From: Parafrigoribacterium_A soli
GTDB taxonomy: Bacteria > Actinomycetota > Actinomycetes > Actinomycetales > Microbacteriaceae
Direction of reading: 5' to 3'
Length of the DNA stretch: 64,000 nucleotides
Assembly (NCBI RefSeq): GCF_040227235.1
Contig: NZ_JBELNZ010000001.1
Location: forward strand, 620,001-684,000
The notes under the pieces are model-generated. The model had not been told where the DNA came from, did no database searches, and saw only the letters and a list, made by a program, of their open reading frames with translations. The first letter of the stretch is position 1. Every line of letters begins with the position of its first letter. Positions 16,297 through 24,335 of the stretch are shown in pieces. A program made the position numbers and the translations under genes.

Positions 16297-17193
16297 ATGA
16301 CAACCCAACAGCGCGAACTCGTGCACCAGATCCTGCGCGACGCGCCCTTCGACCTCGGTGGCGAGATCTCGGTGAACCGCCCCATGCTGGAGCAGATGCT
16401 CACCGCACAGCCGCTGCCCGACGACGTGCGCGTTACCCCGGGCGAACTCGGCGGCGTGCCGGTGGTCTACATCGACATCGACGGCATCGAGCCACGCGGC
16501 ACGATCTTCCACACCCACGGCGGCGCCTTCGCCCTCGGCTCGGCACGCGGCTCCGTGGGTCTCGCCTCGAGCCTGGCCCGCAAGGCAGGGATGCGCGCGA
16601 TCTCGGTGGACTACCGGCTCGCCCCCGAGCATCCGTACCCGGCTGCGCTGCAGGATGTCACGGCCGCGTACCGTGCTCTGCTCGCTCAGGTCGGGGATGC
16701 GGAGAGGGTGATCGTCACGGGCGAATCGGCCGGCGGTAACCTCGCGATCGAACTACTGATCGCCGGGCGCAGCGAGAGCCTGCCGATGCCCGCGGCGGCA
16801 CTGCTGTTCTCTCCCATGACCGACCTCACCGTGAGTGGCGCGAGCTTCACCAGCAAGGCGCAGCGGGATCCCAACATCAGGGCCGAGGGCATCCGCACGC
16901 GCGTTCGGGACTACCTCGACGGCACGGGCACCGAGGCAACCGACCCACTCGTCAGCCCGCTCTTCGCCGATCTCACCGGCCTGCCACCGCTCCTCATCCA
17001 GGCCGGCTCGCACGAGGTGTTCCTCGACGACGCCACCAGGCTCGCGGTGAAGGCGGCGGCGGATGACGTGGCGGTCGTGCTCGACATCACCCCCGGTGTG
17101 CCGCACGTCTTCCAGGCCTTCGCCGCCATCCTTGAGGAGGGTGACGCCGCACTCGAGAGGGCAACTCGCTTCATCGGCGACCACCTCGCGTGA
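16297..17193 (+). CDS. Alpha/beta hydrolase, hormone-sensitive-lipase family esterase
   Basis: A 298-aa esterase. The oxyanion motif HTHGG is at 72-76, the nucleophile Ser144 is in GESAGG, the acid Asp lies in PPLLIQAGSHEVFLDD and the His in GVPHVFQAF. SVDYRLAPEHPYPAAL is the classical HSL block. No signal peptide, so it acts in the cytosol. Its divergent MarR partner suggests induction by a small aromatic or acyl ligand. Confidence 0.93.
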   Translation: MTTQQRELVHQILRDAPFDLGGEISVNRPMLEQMLTAQPLPDDVRVTPGELGGVPVVYIDIDGIEPRGTIFHTHGGAFALGSARGSVGLASSLARKAGMRAISVDYRLAPEHPYPAALQDVTAAYRALLAQVGDAERVIVTGESAGGNLAIELLIAGRSESLPMPAAALLFSPMTDLTVSGASFTSKAQRDPNIRAEGIRTRVRDYLDGTGTEATDPLVSPLFADLTGLPPLLIQAGSHEVFLDDATRLAVKAAADDVAVVLDITPGVPHVFQAFAAILEEGDAALERATRFIGDHLA

Positions 17194-17203
17194 TCGGCGA
17201 CGG

Positions 17204-17581
17204 TCAGAGGACGCGGCCCAGCCACATCCCGAGACCGGCGACGATGACCGCGGCCGCGATCATCCCGAACGAATTCGCCAGCGCGAGCCAGACGCGGCGC
17301 TCCTGAAGCAGGCGCAGCGTCTGGAAGCTCGTGGTGCTGAACGCGGTGAAGCCGCCGACGAGGCCGACCCCGATGAGCAGGCTCCACTGTTCCGAGAGCA
17401 CATGGCCCGCGGTGAGACCGGTGGCGAGGCCGAGCACAAAGGAGCCGGACACGTTGATGATCGACATCGCCACCGGGTAATTCGGGCGAACGCGCCCGTG
17501 CACGAAGCCGTTGAGCGCGAGGCGGAGCGCGGCGCCGACGCCCCCGGCCACGGCGAGCAGACAGGTGGTCAGGATCGTCAT
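17204..17581 (-). CDS. crcB: Fluoride efflux channel subunit FluC/CrcB (second copy of the pair)
   Basis: A 125-aa four-TM protein. GGVGAALRLALNGF, the polar GSFVLGLATG segment (the family N-x-x-G-S-F region, here INVSGSFVLG) and GFTAFSTTSFQTL, which holds the Phe-box and the central Na+ site region, are diagnostic for Fluc channels. ATG 17581 overlaps the stop of the first crcB (ATGA). Two adjacent genes imply either homodimers of each or a heterodimer. No fluoride riboswitch is seen upstream. Confidence 0.93.
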   Translation of the reverse strand: MTILTTCLLAVAGGVGAALRLALNGFVHGRVRPNYPVAMSIINVSGSFVLGLATGLTAGHVLSEQWSLLIGVGLVGGFTAFSTTSFQTLRLLQERRVWLALANSFGMIAAAVIVAGLGMWLGRVL

Positions 17582-18066
17582 CGGCGCAGCCCCGTGGGCC
17601 GCCGCGACGCGGCCACCACGCCGAGCCACGCCACGAGCGCGCCGGCCGCGATGGTGGCCGCGGCATAGGCGATGCCGAAGAGAACGTGCCCGTGCTCACT
17701 CACCGTGACGGTGTCGACCGCGAGCTGCGCGTAGCTCGTGAACGCGCCGAGGAACCCAACTCCGGCGAACAGTTGCACGGCACGGCGTCGCCTCGACTCC
17801 GTTCCCTCGGAGAGGAGCTTCAGCAGCACACCAAGCATGAACGGCCCGAGGATGTTGACCACGACCGTGCCCGCCGAGAGCGTCTCCCAGCTCGGGGTGA
17901 TCGAGACGATGGCGTAGCGGGCGAGGGTGCCGGCCGCTCCGCCTAGGGCGGCGAGCCCCAGATGACCGGGGCGCAGCCGGATCATCACCGAGACGCCCAC
18001 GACGGTGCGCGCCACCTCGGCGTCGCTGTTGACCGGCAGTTCCAGGCCTCGCCACGGCATCCTCAT
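17578..18066 (-). CDS. crcB: Fluoride efflux channel subunit FluC/CrcB (first copy of the pair)
   Basis: A 162-aa four-TM channel subunit with GGAAGTLARYAI, VNILGPFMLGVLL and GFLGAFTSYAQLAVDTV. Compared with its partner the conserved Thr-Ser-Thr stretch is TSYAQL, so the ion-path residues differ between the two copies, as in obligate heterodimeric pairs. I keep the start at 18066 because the N-terminal ELPVNSDAEV resembles the acidic N-terminal extension common in actinobacterial CrcB; an internal ATG at 17985 would give 135 aa. Confidence 0.88.
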   Translation of the reverse strand: MRMPWRGLELPVNSDAEVARTVVGVSVMIRLRPGHLGLAALGGAAGTLARYAIVSITPSWETLSAGTVVVNILGPFMLGVLLKLLSEGTESRRRRAVQLFAGVGFLGAFTSYAQLAVDTVTVSEHGHVLFGIAYAAATIAAGALVAWLGVVAASRRPTGLRR

Positions 18067-18142
18067 GCGAGGTCACCGCGCATCCGAGATCTCCCATCGA
18101 CTGCTTCCAGTATCCCAGCCGGATGCCGTCGGCCCGTGCGCG

Positions 18143-18520
18143 CTACCCCACGTTGACGAGAAGCACGAGCACGGCGAGCAGCAGCGACACGGGCGCCATG
18201 AAATTGCGCTCTGGGCGGCTGCGCGAGATGCCGTTCATGAGCACGCCGAGCGCGAAGTAGCCGAACAACACCCAGCCGGCCACCTGCACGAACGCGGCAC
18301 CGAACAGCGAGAAGATGCCTGTGCGCCCGAGGATCACGACCGCGAACACCGCATAGAGCACGATCGACACGGCGCTCCCGACGCGAAGCCGCGTGGGGAG
18401 CACCTCGTGCTGGCCTCCCCAAGCGAAGCGACCGATCGGTGCTCCGGCGATCAGAAAGCCCTGGAAGATGGCGAGCGCGGCGAGAACACAGCAGGCGACG
18501 ATGGCCGCAATTTCGGTCAT
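18143..18520 (-). CDS. Small four-TM membrane protein, unknown function
   Basis: A 125-aa protein with four hydrophobic segments (about residues 3-24, 46-68, 72-95 and 105-124) and conserved-looking polar loops WGGQHEVLPTRLRVGS and SRSRPERNFMAPV. I recognise the pattern as a recurrent uncharacterised family of Gram-positive bacteria but cannot name a function. It lies 24 bp after the DoxX-like gene on the same strand and may be co-transcribed with it. Confidence 0.75.
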   Translation of the reverse strand: MTEIAAIVACCVLAALAIFQGFLIAGAPIGRFAWGGQHEVLPTRLRVGSAVSIVLYAVFAVVILGRTGIFSLFGAAFVQVAGWVLFGYFALGVLMNGISRSRPERNFMAPVSLLLAVLVLLVNVG

Positions 18521-18544
18521 GCCCTCACCCTGGGGGACGGGACG

Positions 18545-19162
18545 CTAGCTCTCGTCGCTCGCGGACCCGTTCGGGGCGTCGCTTGCCGCGGCAGCGACAT
18601 CCGACTCGGTGACCTCGCCTGAGGAATCGGCTTCGGGCGCCTTGGGCTCTGGCGCAGCAGCAGCCGCATCACCGGCCGGCGCATTGAGTCGGCCGAGCGC
18701 GACGACCGCGAGGGAGCCGGCCACGCCCGCACCGAGGGCGAAGAGAGTGCCCTTTATGCCCCAGTTCGACTTGCCGAACAGTGCATCGATCGACGCCTTG
18801 CCCGGGCCGCCCGCGAGCGAGGCCACGGCGGCGATGAGCACCGCGTTGTATTCGTAGCCGCCGTTCGAATTCCACGGACCGTTCTTCAGGTGCACCTTGC
18901 GCACGGCGGTGAGCATCGTGGCGATCAGGCCTGCGCCGGCGAGCGGCGTGGCCGCGCCGGCGAGCATGGCCGCGCCTCCCGTGGTCTCGGTGAGCGCAAC
19001 GGCGAGGGCGTTGCGACGCGGCGGATGCAGATCGAGATGCTCGGCCATTTTCTCGGTTCCGGCGAGGCCCGGTCCCCCGAAGGAACCGGTGAGTTTCTGC
19101 AGGCCGTGCCCGAGAAAGACGCTGCCAACAACGACACGAAGGAGAAGTTTTCCGACATTCAT
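18545..19162 (-). CDS. DoxX-family membrane protein with acidic C-terminal tail
   Basis: A 205-aa protein. Residues 1-150 form the four-helix DoxX domain (LLLRVVVGSVFLGHGLQKLTGSFGG, ALTETTGGAAMLAG, GGYEYNAVLIAAVASLAGGPG). The last 45 residues are Ala/Glu/Asp/Ser-rich and low in complexity, presumably a disordered tail. DoxX proteins partner with redox systems, and in mycobacteria with SodA and a thiosulfate transferase. ATG 19162 is chosen because upstream reading has no membrane pattern. Confidence 0.88.
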   Translation of the reverse strand: MNVGKLLLRVVVGSVFLGHGLQKLTGSFGGPGLAGTEKMAEHLDLHPPRRNALAVALTETTGGAAMLAGAATPLAGAGLIATMLTAVRKVHLKNGPWNSNGGYEYNAVLIAAVASLAGGPGKASIDALFGKSNWGIKGTLFALGAGVAGSLAVVALGRLNAPAGDAAAAAPEPKAPEADSSGEVTESDVAAAASDAPNGSASDES

Positions 19163-19256
19163 GCATTCCACGTTACGCCGCCGAACTGGCGATGAGGACC
19201 GCCCCTCAGCGACCTCCCGGCGTCGTGACTCGCCGCGGGTTTGAGAAGATCGAGGG

Positions 19257-19799
19257 ATGTCGAGCGAACGCCTCATGCGCATCCAGAGTCCCGAGTTCCA
19301 GGCCATGGCGGCGCGGGTGCTCGAGGTCACGGCGCTCACCTCGCGCCTCAACGCGCTGCCGTTCGAGGATGAGCGGGGCAGGGCGGGCCTGCTGGAACAG
19401 GTCCTGGGGCGGCCGCTCCCCGATCGCCTCACGGTCTATCCGCCGTTCTACACCGATCACGGCCTGAACCTCGAGCTCGGAGAGCGGGTCTTCATCAACC
19501 AGAACTGCACCTTTCTGGACTACGCGGGCATCCGCATCGGCGACCGCACCATGATCGGACCGAAGGTCACTTTCATCACGAGCGGTCACCCCGTCGACCC
19601 CGAGGAGCGCCGGCTCTACCTCACCGGAGCCCCGATCACGGTGGAGGAGAACGTGTGGATCGGCGCCAGCGCGACGATCCTGCCCGGCGCCACGATCGGC
19701 CGCGACGCCGTGATCGCCGCCGGAGCGATCGTGGCAGACGACGTGCCGGCGGCGAGCCTGGTGACGGGAGCGAAGGCGACGGTGCGTCGCAGCTGGTGA
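19257..19799 (+). CDS. Sugar O-acetyltransferase, LbH type (Maa/LacA-like)
   Basis: A 180-aa acetyl-CoA-dependent transferase. After a helical N-terminus comes a left-handed beta-helix with hexapeptide repeats: FINQNCTFLDYAGIRIGDRTMIGPKVTFIT, then the catalytic-His region SGHPVDPEERR, VWIGASATILPGATIGRDAVIAAGA and VTGAKATVRR. Size is close to maltose acetyltransferases (about 183 aa). No operon partner is evident. Confidence 0.9.
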   Translation: MSSERLMRIQSPEFQAMAARVLEVTALTSRLNALPFEDERGRAGLLEQVLGRPLPDRLTVYPPFYTDHGLNLELGERVFINQNCTFLDYAGIRIGDRTMIGPKVTFITSGHPVDPEERRLYLTGAPITVEENVWIGASATILPGATIGRDAVIAAGAIVADDVPAASLVTGAKATVRRSW

Positions 19800-19825
19800 C
19801 GCGCACGCCCTTGGGCAACCCGCGG

Positions 19826-20197
19826 TCAGACTGCGGCTTCGGGCCTGTAGTTGATGCGCGCCCAACTGGTGATCTCGGTGAGCGCGGGCATCAGTCCCCT
19901 GCCCGCTTCGGTGAGCGCGTAGGCGACCGAGACCGGCGGTCCGGCATCCACGGTGCGGGTCACGAGGCCCGCGGCGGCCAGTTCGGAGAGCCGATCAGAG
20001 AGCACCGAATCGCTGATGCCGTTCAGGGCGCGACGCACTTCGGAGAATGAGGCGCTGCCCTCCATGAGAGTTCCCAGGATGACGCCGTTCCACCGCTTGC
20101 CGAGCAGCCCGAAGGCGTGTGCGAGCGCTTTGTCGCACGTGGGGGCTTGGCGCTCACTCAGCGCAGCCTCCGCTGTCGGTTCCGATGTCACACACAC
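19826..20197 (-). CDS. HxlR-family regulator
   Basis: A 123-aa winged-helix protein: CDKALAHAFGLLGKRWNGVILGTLMEG is the HxlR signature with the N-terminal Cys, followed by SFSEVRRALNGISDSVLSDRLSELAAAGL and the wing. HxlR proteins sense electrophiles or formaldehyde through that Cys. It is divergent from a nitroreductase gene and is the obvious candidate to control it. Confidence 0.93.
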   Translation of the reverse strand: MCVTSEPTAEAALSERQAPTCDKALAHAFGLLGKRWNGVILGTLMEGSASFSEVRRALNGISDSVLSDRLSELAAAGLVTRTVDAGPPVSVAYALTEAGRGLMPALTEITSWARINYRPEAAV

Positions 20198-20207
20198 AGT
20201 CTATCTG

Positions 20208-20230
20208 GTGCTACTGTCGTCCGTGCTACT
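20208..20230. promoter_or_regulatory. Candidate HxlR direct-repeat site
   Basis: GTGCTACT occurs at 20208-20215 and 20223-20230, a direct repeat with 15-bp period in the 57-bp gap between the divergent regulator and nitroreductase genes. HxlR regulators of this type are known to use repeats containing TACT. Confidence 0.4.
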
Positions 20231-20254
20231 CGTTTATTCGAAGCAACACTGGAA

Positions 20255-20890
20255 ATGGAAGCAATGTTGACGGGTCTTGAGAACGACCATCTCCTCGCAC
20301 CACAACGTCTCAGTACCGAGAGCCTCGAGACGCTCTTCACGCGCGCGGCGACGGCGAACAGCTTCGCGCCGACTCCGGTGAGCAACGAGGAGCTGCGCTC
20401 GATCTGGGAACTCGCCAAATGGCCTCCCACCTCGGCGAATTTTCAGCCGATGCGGGTTCTCTACGTGCAGTCGCCGCATGCCCGGACGGCGCTCGGCGTG
20501 CACATGAACGAGAAGAACAGGGCCAAGACCGAAGCGGCGCCCGCGGTCGCCGTGCTGGCGTTCGATCGCGCCTGGCACGAGAACATCGCCACCACGACGC
20601 CGCACCTCGCCCACCTGACGGAGTTCTTCGCGAACAACGACGACCCGCGGCTCGAAACCGCGCGCAACAACTCGTGGCTGCAGGCCGGGTACTTCATCCT
20701 CGCCATCCGCTCCCTGGGGCTCGCGGCAGGCCCCATGATCGGCTTCAACGCGAGCGCGATCGACGCGGAGTTCTTCGGCGACGGCCGCTGGGGAACGTTC
20801 CTCGTGATCAACGTCGGGCATCCGACCGAGGGCTCGTACCGCGCACGCCTGCCGCGCCTCGACCAGGAGCACACGGTGCAGTTCGCGTAG
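20255..20890 (+). CDS. Nitroreductase-family protein, RutE/malonic-semialdehyde-reductase-like
   Basis: A 211-aa FMN-dependent oxidoreductase. TANSFAPTPVSNEELRSIWELAKWPPTSANFQPMRVLYV is the RutE-type flavin-binding start, and SLGLAAGPMIGFNASAIDAEFF matches the second flavin and substrate segment. RutE reduces 3-hydroxyacrylate/malonic semialdehyde in uracil catabolism, but related proteins have other carbonyl or nitro substrates, and no rut genes are nearby. ATG 20255 or 20264 could be used; both follow GGAA. Divergent HxlR gene suggests induction by reactive carbonyls. Confidence 0.88.
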   Translation: MEAMLTGLENDHLLAPQRLSTESLETLFTRAATANSFAPTPVSNEELRSIWELAKWPPTSANFQPMRVLYVQSPHARTALGVHMNEKNRAKTEAAPAVAVLAFDRAWHENIATTTPHLAHLTEFFANNDDPRLETARNNSWLQAGYFILAIRSLGLAAGPMIGFNASAIDAEFFGDGRWGTFLVINVGHPTEGSYRARLPRLDQEHTVQFA

Positions 20891-20916
20891 GGGTGCGTTA
20901 CCTGCCGGGCTCCAGC

Positions 20917-21876
20917 TCAGCGGATGTCGCCCCCGGCGTAGCCCGCGAGTCGCTGTGCGAAGGCGGCAAGCTCGTCCCTCAGCGCCTCAGGTGACTCGAT
21001 GGTGACCGGCCGATCGAGCGCCGCCAGGACGCTCGGAACCCAGTCGAGCCGCTCGGCCCGGAACCGCACGCGGTAAGAGTCGCCGTCGAGGCGCTCGAGG
21101 GTCGCGAGACCGGGCGGCAGCCAGCGCCGAATCCACTCCTCGCTGGCCTCAACGACAACCGACACCTCGTGTGCCCAGGGCGTCGCGGCGAGCGCATCGA
21201 GAACGTGCTCGGTGGCATCGAAGCCGGGCGGCAGGGTGAAGCGCTCCGCCAGCAGGCGCGGGTCGCTCACCCGGTCGAGCCGGAACGTGCGCACGGAATC
21301 GCTGCGCGGGTCGCGGGCGGCGACATACCAGTGGCCGGAGTGCGAGACGAGGCCGAGCGGTTCGAGAATCCGTTCGCTGCTCGCGCCGCCGCGCGAGGTG
21401 TAGGCGACGAGCACCCGCCGTTGCTCGCGGGCCGCCTCGGCGAGCGTGAGCAGGATGCTCGTCTCGGCCGAGGGCGCGGGACCAGCCGCCGTGAAGCTGG
21501 CACTCGCGGCGAGCGCGTCGAGCCTCCGCGACAGCGGGCGGGGCAGCACGCGGCGGATCTTGGCGAGAGCCGAGTCGGATGCCGCGGCCGGCTTCTCGGG
21601 CACCTCACCCTGGTTCGCGAGCAGGCCCAGCACGACGGCCAGCGCTTCGTCGTCTGTGAGCATGAGGGGCGGCATCCGCTGACCTGCGGCCAGTCGATAC
21701 CCGCCGTAGCGGCCGCGAATCGACTCGACCGGAATGTCGAGGTCGCGCAGGTGCTCGACGTAGCGCCGCACGGTGCGCTCGTCGACCTCGAGCGCGGCGG
21801 CGAGCTCACGCAGCGTGCGCGTGCCGCCGGACTGCAGCAGGTCGAGCAGCGCGATCACTCGCGATGTTGGTCTCAT
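20917..21876 (-). CDS. HTH-WYL transcriptional regulator
   Basis: A 319-aa YafY-type regulator: N-terminal DeoR/HTH_11 winged helix (ALLDLLQSGGTRTLRELAAALEVDERTVRRYVEHL, RGRYGGYRL), then a WYL domain (VAYTSRGGASSERILEPLGLVSHSGHWYVAARDPRSDSVRTFRLDRV) and a C-terminal WCX-like extension. WYL domains bind nucleic-acid or small-molecule ligands. It is divergent, 63 bp away, from the VOC-protein gene at 21940. Confidence 0.93.
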   Translation of the reverse strand: MRPTSRVIALLDLLQSGGTRTLRELAAALEVDERTVRRYVEHLRDLDIPVESIRGRYGGYRLAAGQRMPPLMLTDDEALAVVLGLLANQGEVPEKPAAASDSALAKIRRVLPRPLSRRLDALAASASFTAAGPAPSAETSILLTLAEAAREQRRVLVAYTSRGGASSERILEPLGLVSHSGHWYVAARDPRSDSVRTFRLDRVSDPRLLAERFTLPPGFDATEHVLDALAATPWAHEVSVVVEASEEWIRRWLPPGLATLERLDGDSYRVRFRAERLDWVPSVLAALDRPVTIESPEALRDELAAFAQRLAGYAGGDIR

Positions 21877-21939
21877 GCCGGCGCTCGATTACGTGAATAG
21901 TGGGCGGATGCTGTCCACTATAGATTCTAAGGTTCAGCT

Positions 21940-22338
21940 ATGAAATTCACTTCGATCCGCATCATCACGGATGACCCCCAGCGCCTTGTCGACTTCTACG
22001 AACGCCTCACAGGGGTGCAGGCCGCCTGGTCGAACGACGTGTTCGCCGAGGTGACCCTGCCGTCGTTCACCCTCGCCATCGCGGGCACCGCGACGGTCGG
22101 CCTGTTCGGTCCGGGCACCGCGCACGCGACCGACAACCACTCCGCCATCATCGAGTTCCTGGTGGATGACGTGGACGCCGAGTACGACAGGCTCAGCCCC
22201 TGGGTCACCGATTTCGTGGGCGTGCCCGCGACCATGCCGTGGGGAAACCGCTCGCTCCTCCTCCGCGACCCCGACGGCAACCTCGTAAACCTCTTCACCC
22301 CGGTGACCGAGCAGGCGATCGCGAAGTTCCTCGGGTAG
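21940..22338 (+). CDS. VOC-family (glyoxalase/bleomycin resistance) protein, intact copy
   Basis: A 132-aa protein with the two beta-alpha-beta-beta-beta modules of the vicinal oxygen chelate fold: KFTSIRIITDDPQRLVDFYERLTG at the start and NRSLLLRDPDGNLVNLFTPV at the end, where the last strand normally donates the Glu/Asp metal ligand. It has no clear substrate. The gene is the parent of the partial copies at 26209, 26653 and 27796. It is divergent from a WYL regulator. Confidence 0.9.
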   Translation: MKFTSIRIITDDPQRLVDFYERLTGVQAAWSNDVFAEVTLPSFTLAIAGTATVGLFGPGTAHATDNHSAIIEFLVDDVDAEYDRLSPWVTDFVGVPATMPWGNRSLLLRDPDGNLVNLFTPVTEQAIAKFLG

Positions 22339-22347
22339 CGCGAGCCA

Positions 22348-23325
22348 TCACGCGGATGCCGTGGCCGAGTTCCGCACGGCAAGCCGCGCGAAGGCGTCCC
22401 TCAGCTCTGGCGGCTCGATCACCTCGATCTCGGCATCGAAGCGGTTGAGCGCTGCTGCCAGGGAGATCCACGACCACGAGCCGACTTCGAGGCTGCACAG
22501 GTCTGGACCAAGGTCTTCGACAATGCCGTCGCCCGCGAACGGGAGCACGTCCCGTGCTGCGCGGTGCAGGAGCACCTTGCCCATGCAGGGCCATCGGTTG
22601 GAATCGACGGAGCCTGTGAACTGCGCGGAGACGAACCCCGCGACGTCGCCGCCGGGGATCTCGCGCGGGGCGAAACGAAGCCTGGTCGGGGTGCGCGGTG
22701 TGATCCTGTCGGCGCGAAAGATGCGCCAGTCGTCGCGCTCGAGATCCCACGCCACGAGATACCACCGGCCGTGCGAGGTGACGAGGTGGTGCGGCTCGAC
22801 CCTCCGCGGGGCGCGGGCTTCGGCATCGGGCGCCGACTCACCGCTCGGGTAGTCGAAGCGCAGCACCTCGTGCGCGCGCACCGCAGTCGACAGCGCGACC
22901 AGCACATCCGGTGACACCGCATCGGCAGAACCATCCGTCGGTAAGGCGGTGAATTCAAGCGCGCTCAAGCGGTGACGCAGCCGCGAGGGCATCACCTGCC
23001 GCACTGTGGTGAGGGCGCGCAGGGCGGCTTCTTCGATTCCGACGCCGGTGACGGTTGCGGCCTGCAGGGCAACGGCGAGCGCCACGACCTGGTCATCGTC
23101 GAACAGAAGGGGCGGGAGCTCGGCGCCTGCGTCGAGGCGATAGCCGCCATCCGGCCCCATGGTGGCCTGGATGCTGTAGCCCATCTCGCGCAGGCGATCG
23201 ACGTCGCGGCGCACCGTGCGATGGCTGACATCGAGCCGCGCGGCGAGCGTTGCGCCCGGCCAGTCTCGCCGGGTCTGCAGCAGCGACAGCATGCTCAGCA
23301 GCCGCGAAGTGCTCGATGTCGTCAT
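22348..23325 (-). CDS. HTH-WYL transcriptional regulator
   Basis: A 325-aa YafY-type regulator: RLLSMLSLLQTRRDWPGATLAARLDVSHRTVRRDVDRLREMGY, GPDGGYRLDAGAELPPLLFDDDQ, then a WYL domain (FDYPSGE, RRVEPHHLVTSHGRWYLVAWDLERDDWRIFRADRI) and C-terminal extension. It converges on the upstream VOC gene (10-bp gap) and is divergent from a PhnB-type VOC gene at 23428, repeating the regulator/VOC arrangement found at 20.9-22.3 kb. Confidence 0.94.
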   Translation of the reverse strand: MTTSSTSRLLSMLSLLQTRRDWPGATLAARLDVSHRTVRRDVDRLREMGYSIQATMGPDGGYRLDAGAELPPLLFDDDQVVALAVALQAATVTGVGIEEAALRALTTVRQVMPSRLRHRLSALEFTALPTDGSADAVSPDVLVALSTAVRAHEVLRFDYPSGESAPDAEARAPRRVEPHHLVTSHGRWYLVAWDLERDDWRIFRADRITPRTPTRLRFAPREIPGGDVAGFVSAQFTGSVDSNRWPCMGKVLLHRAARDVLPFAGDGIVEDLGPDLCSLEVGSWSWISLAAALNRFDAEIEVIEPPELRDAFARLAVRNSATASA

Positions 23326-23427
23326 GCCTCGAGGGTACCGGGGGTCTAGGACAGAATCTGACCTATACGACTCCTACCGTGAATGGTGTCCGGGACGACC
23401 CGGACAACATTCGCATGAGGAGCAGAC

Positions 23428-23892
23428 ATGAGCATCAAGACCACCACCCACCTCAACTTCCGCGGCGACGCCCGCGCTGCGCTGGAGTTCTACCAGTCCG
23501 TCTTCGGCGGACAGACGGTCATCAACACCTACGGCGATTTCGGCATGCCAGCGGATGCGCCGGGCGCCGACGAGGTCGTGTTCGGCCAGGTCGCCACCCC
23601 CGACGGCTTCCGCGTGGTGGCGTATGACATCCCCGGCGAGTCGGGCAGATCGTCGCAGAGCGCCGGTTCGACGCGTCGCGAGAACGGCGTCACGATAACC
23701 GACCAGCCGTTCTTCGTCGCCGTCGACGGCGACACCTTCGACGAGGTGCAGGGCTACTGGGAGAAACTCACCGCGGGCGCGACGATCGTCGAGCCGCTCG
23801 CCGCATCGGCGTGGAGCGCGGGATTCGGCATGGTCACCGATCGGTTCGGTGTGACCTGGGTGCTCAGCGTGGTCGCGCCTGCGGCGGAGTAA
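23428..23892 (+). CDS. PhnB-type VOC-family protein
   Basis: A 154-aa protein similar to the 3-demethylubiquinone-9 methyltransferase-like/PhnB group: TTTHLNFRGDARAALEFYQSVFGGQTVINTYGDFG, a central strand set FGQVATPDGFRVVAYDI, FFVAVDGDTFDEVQGYWEKLTAGATIVEPL and WSAGFGMVTDRFGVTWVLSV. Function of the family is unsettled. It is probably controlled by the divergent WYL regulator. Confidence 0.92.
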   Translation: MSIKTTTHLNFRGDARAALEFYQSVFGGQTVINTYGDFGMPADAPGADEVVFGQVATPDGFRVVAYDIPGESGRSSQSAGSTRRENGVTITDQPFFVAVDGDTFDEVQGYWEKLTAGATIVEPLAASAWSAGFGMVTDRFGVTWVLSVVAPAAE

Positions 23893-23943
23893 CCGCCGGC
23901 TGCGGCGTGGACGGCACCAGCTCCGCGCCGCAGGCCGTTGGCG

Positions 23944-24291
23944 CTAGCGGCCCTGTCGCTTCTTGAACGGCTTGGGCTGCCCCTTTACCGCCGGGGCACG
24001 TCCCTTGCCCTTTGACGCTTTCGCTTTGCCGCCCGCTGGAACGGCGGTCTTCTTCGCCGGAACGGGCGCCGCGGCAATCTCTTCCCGCGCCGTGGCAAGA
24101 AGCAGGGCTCCGGCCTTGGTCAGCTGGGTCGTCGCGGAGCCACGGACAAAGAGCGGAGATCCCACCTGGCTTTCCAGCTTCGAGATCGACGAGTACAGCG
24201 ACGCAAGAGGGATGCCGAGCGCGTCTGCTGCCCGCGGAAAATGCAACTCCTCGGCCACGGCGATGAACCGAACAAGCAGGGTGATGTTCAC
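23944..24291 (-). CDS. LysR-type DNA-binding domain with Lys/Ala-rich basic tail (no effector domain)
   Basis: A 115-aa protein. Residues 1-60 are a complete LysR winged helix-turn-helix (LLVRFIAVAEELHFPRAADALGIPLASLYSSISKLESQVGSPLFVRG and LTKAGALLLATAREEI). The effector domain of about 200 residues is absent; residues 72-115 are instead a histone H1-like tail rich in Lys, Ala, Pro and Gly (KKTAVPAGGKAKASKGKGRAP). There is no remnant of an effector domain downstream, so this looks like a small nucleoid-type DNA-binding protein rather than a truncated gene. Start codon is GTG. Confidence 0.8.
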   Translation of the reverse strand: MNITLLVRFIAVAEELHFPRAADALGIPLASLYSSISKLESQVGSPLFVRGSATTQLTKAGALLLATAREEIAAAPVPAKKTAVPAGGKAKASKGKGRAPAVKGQPKPFKKRQGR

Positions 24292-24335
24292 GGGAGCAAT
24301 CTCACCACACCATCACAGAGCACCGAGACGGGCCG

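Noticed and set aside
18067..18142. Fluoride riboswitch before the crcB pair
   Set aside because: The gap is only 76 bp and shows no crcB-motif core (GGN...CCATAAACG).
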